Shown here in pieces: positions 59,275-64,000 of a stretch of 64,000 nt of DNA. Origin of the DNA: an uncultured Pseudomonas sp. (GTDB lineage Bacteria; Pseudomonadota; Gammaproteobacteria; Pseudomonadales; Pseudomonadaceae); the NCBI GenBank assembly GCA_943912755.1, contig CALTWF010000014.1:1-64000 (forward strand). Reading direction: 5' to 3'. Numbering within the stretch: position 1 is the first letter of the stretch; each line of letters begins with the position of its first letter. The notes below the pieces were generated by a model. It was not told where the DNA came from. It saw nothing but the letters and a program-made list of their open reading frames with translations, and searched no databases. Position numbers and translations under genes: made by a program.

Positions 59275-60585
59275 ATGTACCGATTCTTGCTGCGATTGAG
59301 CGGCACGCTGTCCCTTTGCCTGTTGATCGCCCTCGGCACCGGGCCCGCCTGGGCGCTGACCGGGCCGGAACTGGCCCTGCAACTGAATCGCGCCCAGGCC
59401 AGTACTCCGGCGCGCTGTGTGGGTGGCCGTGCGCCTTACTATTGCAGTGGCGTGATGCTCAAGCAGGTCATACCGGGGGATCCGCTGCCGTTCTGGAGCC
59501 ATGCGCCGGATGCGATTGCCCGTGGCGCCGAGCGCTTCGATTACCTGCGCCGCGATGTTCCGCTCAACGCTCCGCTACTGAGCAACGGCTACATTTTTGC
59601 CGACCGCTTCACCGCCATCGGCCTGAACAAGGACTATCAACTGCACGGTGACGATGGCATGAGCCGTCCGCCGGAGTTGCTGGTCAGCAACTGGGGTTCG
59701 TTGCCGCCAGCGCTGCTGCCGGTGCAGGCGCTGTTTCACCTTGGCACGGTGGTGGGCCTGAAGGCGGCGTTGCGCGACCAGCGTGCCTGGTTCGAGGCCA
59801 CGGGGGAGTGGTTGCCCATCCTGCGTGTGGACCCCGGCAATACCGAGCAGCCCTTCGGCTTCGACCAGCGCGAGCAGATGTACAACGGCTATCAGGTGGC
59901 CTCGCGGATCGACGCGCGTTACGAAGACACGGCGACCACCTGTCGCGATGGCAAGTCCGCGCTGCATTGCAATGGCGTGATCATCCGCGGTACGGGGCAC
60001 GGCACCGGCTTCAAGTCGTGGAATCCCAGCCCCAATTCGGTGGGTCGCGATGGTGTGTCGTTTTCGGTGGTTCGCCGGGATGTCGGCACGCTGAACGCGG
60101 TTGGGGTGGAGGGGCTGATCTTCCATGAGCTGGGTCGGCCCATGGGGCACCAGGTGCGCTTCCGCTGCCTGTACCCTGCCAATGCCGGTACCAGCAGCAT
60201 TCCCGATAGCTGCCGGGCGACCTGCGTGTCGCAGAACATCAGCACGGTGGCGGCCTGGACGGCGCGCTACGGTGGCAACCCGGGCAATAGCTGCACCTTC
60301 CGGGACACGCCGGCCGAGGTCCAGCTCAACACCGATGTACGCAAGGGGCAGGCCTGGGCCGCCGGGCACAACGAGCTGATCATCGGTGCCTGGCCGCAGG
60401 ACATCCCCAGGCAGTTGCCGATCGAGGCGTTTTTCTACCAGGCCGATACAGGCCTGGTCGGGGCTCGCTATATCCAGAACGACTTTCTCCAGGAAACCGG
60501 GATGTTCGTCCCCATCATCCGCGTGCAACTGGGGGCGGGAGCGGGAAGCAAGTTCGTATTCAACCCCGCCAGCCAGAGCTACTGA
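59275..60585 (+). CDS. Exported 436-residue protein with internal duplication, possibly halovibrin (HvnA)-like
   Basis: 436 residues with GGGAGGT upstream and a Sec signal peptide ending near PAWA. The mature part is two homologous halves. Half 1 has RCVGGRAPYYCSGVML, ERFDYLRRDV, LPVQALFHL and EWLPILRVD. Half 2 has TCRDGKSALHCNGVII, VSFSVVRRDV, LPIEAFFYQ and MFVPIIRVQ. Each half has a Cys-x7-8-Cys pair suited to a disulfide. The pattern reminds me of proteins named halovibrin HvnA, an NAD-glycohydrolase of Vibrio fischeri, but I could not verify this, so no symbol is given. It is the only secreted member of this unit and is 63 bases after the previous gene. Confidence 0.65.
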   Translation: MYRFLLRLSGTLSLCLLIALGTGPAWALTGPELALQLNRAQASTPARCVGGRAPYYCSGVMLKQVIPGDPLPFWSHAPDAIARGAERFDYLRRDVPLNAPLLSNGYIFADRFTAIGLNKDYQLHGDDGMSRPPELLVSNWGSLPPALLPVQALFHLGTVVGLKAALRDQRAWFEATGEWLPILRVDPGNTEQPFGFDQREQMYNGYQVASRIDARYEDTATTCRDGKSALHCNGVIIRGTGHGTGFKSWNPSPNSVGRDGVSFSVVRRDVGTLNAVGVEGLIFHELGRPMGHQVRFRCLYPANAGTSSIPDSCRATCVSQNISTVAAWTARYGGNPGNSCTFRDTPAEVQLNTDVRKGQAWAAGHNELIIGAWPQDIPRQLPIEAFFYQADTGLVGARYIQNDFLQETGMFVPIIRVQLGAGAGSKFVFNPASQSY

Positions 60586-60644
60586 CCGGCGCGTAAGTGC
60601 CAGCGGGTGAGCGATCATGCGTCATCGCTACACGGCGGCGGCGG

Positions 60645-60689
60645 CCGTCCCGGGCAAACCGGGCGGTCGTCGTGGCGTTGCCGGGACGG
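60645..60689 (+). terminator. Hairpin between the accessory block and lepA
   Basis: CCGTCCCGG at the left and CCGGGACGG at the right form a 9-bp GC-rich stem with inner pairs (GCAA/TTGC). It lies 60 bases after the exported-protein gene and upstream of a -10-like TACAAT (60724-60729), the likely lepA promoter. Confidence 0.5.
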
Positions 60690-60783
60690 CGAATGGAATC
60701 TCCCATAACCCTTTGGCTTCAGGTACAATTCCCGGCTATTTTTCGGCGGGCGTCCGGCCCGCGGCCTTTTTGAGTGTTGATCC

Positions 60784-62583
60784 GTGAGTGATTTGAGTCA
60801 TATCCGCAATTTCTCCATCATCGCCCACATTGACCATGGCAAGTCGACGCTGGCCGACCGGTTCATCCAGATGTGCGGCGGTCTGAGCGACCGCGAGATG
60901 GAAGCCCAGGTCCTCGACTCCATGGACCTCGAGCGTGAGCGCGGCATCACCATCAAGGCCCACAGCGTTACCCTGCATTACAAGGCGGGCGACGGCAAAA
61001 CCTACCAGCTGAACTTCATCGATACCCCCGGCCACGTCGACTTCACCTATGAAGTCAGCCGCTCGCTGGCCGCCTGCGAAGGCGCGCTGCTGGTGGTCGA
61101 TGCCGGCCAGGGTGTCGAGGCGCAATCGGTCGCCAACTGCTACACCGCCATCGAGCAGGGCCTGGAGGTCATGCCGGTGCTGAACAAGATGGACCTGCCG
61201 CAAGCCGACCCGGACCGCGTCAAGGAAGAGATCGAGAAGATCATCGGCATCGACGCCACCGAGGCCGTGGCCTGTTCGGCCAAGAGCGGCATGGGCGTGA
61301 ACGAGGTGCTGGAGCGCCTGGTGCAGACCATCCCGGCTCCTGAGGGCGAAATCGACGCGCCGCTGCAAGCGCTGATCATCGACTCCTGGTTCGACAACTA
61401 CCTGGGCGTCGTCTCCCTGGTCCGTGTCCGCCACGGCCGGGTGAAGAAGGGCGACAAGATCCTGGTCAAGTCCACCGGCAAGGTCCACCTGGTCGACAGC
61501 GTCGGTGTCTTCACCCCGAAACATACCCAGACCGCCGATCTCAAGGCCGGTGAAGTGGGCTTCATCATCGCCAGCATCAAGGACATCCACGGTGCGCCGG
61601 TAGGTGACACCCTGACCCTGTCCTCGACCCCCGAAGTCGAAGTGCTGTCCGGCTTCAAGAAGATCCAGCCGCAGGTTTATGCCGGCCTGTTCCCCGTCAG
61701 TTCCGACGATTTCGAAGATTTTCGTGATGCGTTGCAGAAGCTGACCCTGAACGACTCGTCCCTCCAGTACACCCCGGAAAGCTCCGACGCCCTGGGCTTC
61801 GGCTTCCGTTGCGGCTTCCTCGGCATGCTGCACATGGAGATCATCCAGGAGCGCCTGGAGCGCGAATACGACCTGGACCTGATCACCACCGCGCCGAGCG
61901 TGATCTTCGAGGTCAAGCTCAAGACCGGCGAAACCATCTACGTCGACAACCCGTCCAAGCTGCCGGACGTGTCGTCGGTCGAGGACTTCCGCGAGCCGAT
62001 CGTCGCCGCGACCATCCTCGTGCCGCAGGAGCACCTGGGCAACGTCATCACCCTGTGCATCGAGAAGCGTGGCGTGCAGCGCGACATGCAGTTCCTCGGC
62101 AGCCAGGTGCAGGTGCGTTACGACATGCCGATGAACGAAGTGGTACTGGACTTCTTCGACCGCCTGAAGTCCACCAGCCGCGGCTATGCTTCGCTGGACT
62201 ATCATTTCGATCGCTACCAGTCGGCCAACCTGGTCAAGCTGGATGTACTGATCAACGGCGACAAGGTCGATGCCCTGGCATTGATCGTGCACCGCGACAA
62301 CGCGCACTACAAAGGTCGCGCGTTGACCGAGAAGATGAAGGAACTGATCCCTCGGCAGATGTTCGACGTGGCGATCCAGGCGGCCATCGGCGGCCAGATC
62401 GTTGCCCGGACCACGGTCAAGGCACTCAGAAAGAACGTACTGGCCAAGTGCTACGGTGGCGACGTGAGCCGTAAGCGCAAGCTGTTGGAGAAACAGAAGG
62501 CTGGTAAGAAACGCATGAAACAGGTCGGCAACGTGGAAATTCCACAAGAAGCCTTCCTCGCCGTGCTCCGGTTGGATAGCTAG
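60784..62583 (+). CDS. lepA: Elongation factor 4 (LepA)
   Basis: 599 residues starting with GTG. GTPase motifs: HIDHGKSTL (G1), RGITIKA (G2), DTPGHVDF (G3), NKMDLP (G4), SAKSG (G5). The EF4-specific C-terminal domain ends with KRKLLEKQKAGKKRMKQVG. It back-translocates or remodels stalled ribosomes. lepB begins five bases after its stop codon. Confidence 0.97.
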   Translation: MSDLSHIRNFSIIAHIDHGKSTLADRFIQMCGGLSDREMEAQVLDSMDLERERGITIKAHSVTLHYKAGDGKTYQLNFIDTPGHVDFTYEVSRSLAACEGALLVVDAGQGVEAQSVANCYTAIEQGLEVMPVLNKMDLPQADPDRVKEEIEKIIGIDATEAVACSAKSGMGVNEVLERLVQTIPAPEGEIDAPLQALIIDSWFDNYLGVVSLVRVRHGRVKKGDKILVKSTGKVHLVDSVGVFTPKHTQTADLKAGEVGFIIASIKDIHGAPVGDTLTLSSTPEVEVLSGFKKIQPQVYAGLFPVSSDDFEDFRDALQKLTLNDSSLQYTPESSDALGFGFRCGFLGMLHMEIIQERLEREYDLDLITTAPSVIFEVKLKTGETIYVDNPSKLPDVSSVEDFREPIVAATILVPQEHLGNVITLCIEKRGVQRDMQFLGSQVQVRYDMPMNEVVLDFFDRLKSTSRGYASLDYHFDRYQSANLVKLDVLINGDKVDALALIVHRDNAHYKGRALTEKMKELIPRQMFDVAIQAAIGGQIVARTTVKALRKNVLAKCYGGDVSRKRKLLEKQKAGKKRMKQVGNVEIPQEAFLAVLRLDS

Positions 62584-62588
62584 GTCCT

Positions 62589-63443
62589 ATGTCACTAAAT
62601 TTCCCGCTGTTGCTGGTCATTGCAGTCGCTGTCTGTGGGCTGTTGGCCTTGATCGATCTGCTGTTCCTGGCGCCGCGTCGGCGGGCCGCCATCGCCAACT
62701 ACCAGGGCAGCGTCAGCCAGCCCGAGATGACGGTGGTCGAACAGTTGAACAAGGAGCCGTTGCTGGTCGAGTACGGCAAATCCTTCTTCCCGGTGCTGTT
62801 CATCGTGCTGGTGCTGCGTTCGTTCCTGGTCGAACCGTTCCAGATCCCTTCGGGGTCGATGAAGCCGACCCTGGAAGTGGGCGATTTCATCCTGGTCAAC
62901 AAGTTCTCCTATGGCATCCGCCTGCCGGTGATCGACAAGAAGGTCATCGAGGTGGGTGACCCGCAGCGCGGCGATGTGATGGTGTTTCGCTACCCGAGCG
63001 ACCCGAACGTCAACTACATCAAGCGCGTGGTCGGCCTGCCGGGCGACCAGGTGCGCTACACCAGCGACAAGCGCCTGTATGTCAACGGCCAGATGGTTGC
63101 CGAACAACTGGTTGGCGCCGAGCCGGGTACCCTGGGCAGCGCCGAGCTGTACAAGGAAAAACTCGGCGAGGCCGAGCACCTGATCCGCAAGGAGATGAGT
63201 CGCTACCGCATGCCGCCGGACCAGTCGTGGACGGTGCCCGCCGGGCACTACTTCATGATGGGCGACAACCGCGACAACTCCAACGACAGCCGCTACTGGG
63301 ACGATCCTTCGATTCCCAAGGAGCTGCTGGGCATGGTTCCGGACCAGAACATCGTCGGCAAGGCCTTTGCCGTATGGATGAGCTGGCCGGAGCCGAAACT
63401 CAGCCACTTCCCGAGCCTGTCGCGGGTAGGGCTGATCAAGTAA
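62589..63443 (+). CDS. lepB: Signal peptidase I
   Basis: 284 residues. Two N-terminal membrane helices (about 5-22 and 58-76) precede the periplasmic domain with catalytic Ser90 (PSGSMKPTL) and Lys145 (YIKRVVGLPGD). The box GDNRDNSNDSRYWD lies near 220. It cleaves Sec and Tat signal peptides. It is in an operon with lepA, followed by a hairpin. Confidence 0.97.
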   Translation: MSLNFPLLLVIAVAVCGLLALIDLLFLAPRRRAAIANYQGSVSQPEMTVVEQLNKEPLLVEYGKSFFPVLFIVLVLRSFLVEPFQIPSGSMKPTLEVGDFILVNKFSYGIRLPVIDKKVIEVGDPQRGDVMVFRYPSDPNVNYIKRVVGLPGDQVRYTSDKRLYVNGQMVAEQLVGAEPGTLGSAELYKEKLGEAEHLIRKEMSRYRMPPDQSWTVPAGHYFMMGDNRDNSNDSRYWDDPSIPKELLGMVPDQNIVGKAFAVWMSWPEPKLSHFPSLSRVGLIK

Positions 63444-63451
63444 CACCTCAC

Positions 63452-63477
63452 GGCGCTGTCCTCCGGGACGGCGCCGA
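63452..63477 (+). terminator. Hairpin after lepB
   Basis: CGGCGCTGTCC-tcc-GGGACGGCGCCG, a strong stem without a T-run, nine bases after the lepB stop. It may attenuate rather than end transcription into rnc. Confidence 0.55.
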
Positions 63478-63677
63478 GTGCATTTCTGGCATAGGCTGTT
63501 ACGAGGGACCGGACGCGGTTCCCAGCCATCCAGGCTGCAGCAATGAATCCAAAACGTTTTTCAGGATCCGCATTTGAACAAGGCTTTGATCTCGACGGCC
63601 GCCGGCCGGACTGAACCGAACGGCACCCGCGCCCTGGCGTCGCCGCTGAACCACCACGAACTTCGCGTGGGGTCACT
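63478..63677 (+). other. lepB-rnc spacer without the DUF4845 gene
   Basis: In P. aeruginosa a DUF4845 membrane-protein gene lies between lepB and rnc. Here there is only about 230 bases with a 23-codon ATG frame (63543) that resembles nothing I know. Confidence 0.5.
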
Positions 63678-64000
63678 GTGAGCCCTTCCCTGAGTCGCCT
63701 GGAGCGCAAGCTCGGCTACACCTTCAAGAACCAGGAGCTGATGCTGCTGGCCCTGACCCACCGCAGCTACGCCGGGCGCAACAACGAACGCCTGGAGTTC
63801 CTCGGTGACGCCATCCTCAACTTCGTTGCCGGCGAAGCCCTCTTCGAACGCTTTCCCCAGGCCCGCGAAGGCCAGCTGTCGCGGCTGCGTGCGCGCCTGG
63901 TGAAAGGCGAGACCCTGGCCCTGCTGGCCCGTGGCTTCGAGCTTGGCGATTACCTGCGCCTGGGCTCCGGCGAGCTGAAGAGCGGCGGTTTCCGCCGCGA
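63678..64000 (+). CDS. rnc: Ribonuclease III, 5' part
   Basis: The first 107 codons from a GTG at 63678; the gene continues beyond the window. The start MSPSLSRLERKLGYTFKNQELMLLALTHRS, with key residues L9 and H28, matches RNase III. The catalytic signature NNERLEFLGDA (Glu and Asp for metal binding) is near 40-50. It cuts double-stranded RNA, including rRNA precursors. Its usual downstream partner, era, is expected outside the window. Confidence 0.95.
   Translation, partial: MSPSLSRLERKLGYTFKNQELMLLALTHRSYAGRNNERLEFLGDAILNFVAGEALFERFPQAREGQLSRLRARLVKGETLALLARGFELGDYLRLGSGELKSGGFRR

Noticed and set aside
54100..60640. Prophage or transposon origin of the mucD-lepA insertion
   Set aside because: No integrase, transposase, phage structural gene or flanking direct repeat is visible.

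Overview
The window is chromosomal DNA of a Pseudomonas, most likely from the fluorescens/putida lineages. The evidence is GC-rich coding sequence, paired REP elements of the Pseudomonas type (GTGGGAGCGGG... and GTGGGAGCTGGCTTGCCAGCGAT), an algU-mucA-mucB-mucD block, phaG of the P. putida type, and an opdH-tctCBA/tctDE citrate locus. The order ung / AbrB-family protein-tctABC-opdH / tctDE / ygfZ / sdhE / nadB / algU-muc / lepA-lepB-rnc is, from memory, the order of the P. aeruginosa core genome, so the second half of the window can be read as core synteny with insertions.

Layout: 1-3.5 kb, a dicarboxylate/2-oxoglutarate uptake locus (5' end of a KgtP-type permease with a sigma-54 promoter, plus the MifS/MifR two-component pair). 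3.5-10.5 kb, BglX, a LemA-TPM-TPM cluster, a methyltransferase, then a repeat-rich stretch and a small DUF gene with a highly structured leader. 10.5-15 kb, a heme-type TonB receptor with its FecR anti-sigma and ECF sigma factor, with a Fur box in front. 15-24 kb, DUF4917, GlpQ, SulP, CDF, a dCache chemoreceptor and a PuuP/PlaP-like permease. 24-24.5 kb, a tRNA-Gly(CCC) with a truncated hicB beside it. 24.5-30.8 kb, PhaG, RsuA, a CWC protein, a diguanylate cyclase, a small lipoprotein, a HIBYL-CoA hydrolase and Ung.

30.9-37.6 kb is accessory: two tandem paralogues of exactly 646 residues built from Ig-like domains, then an autotransporter. 37.6-45.3 kb is the tricarboxylate locus with its regulators. 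45.4-54.0 kb is HDOD, YgfZ, SdhE-YgfX, NadB and the AlgU envelope-stress operon. 54.1-60.6 kb is a second accessory block inserted between mucD and lepA: a 1349-residue Ig/RCC1-like protein, a 293-residue Ig/Big2/lectin-like protein and a 436-residue exported protein with an internal duplication. 60.8-64 kb returns to lepA-lepB-rnc.

The most interesting signal links the two accessory blocks. Each Ig-protein transcription unit (three sites: 30784, 32853, 54145) begins with an almost identical 20-bp dyad, ACCTGATATTTTTGTCAGGT or a one- to two-base variant. It has the CT-N12-AG geometry of a LuxR-type (lux/las-rhl) box. This suggests that dispersed Ig-domain loci form one regulon of uncharacterised proteins, possibly under a quorum-sensing or LuxR-solo regulator.
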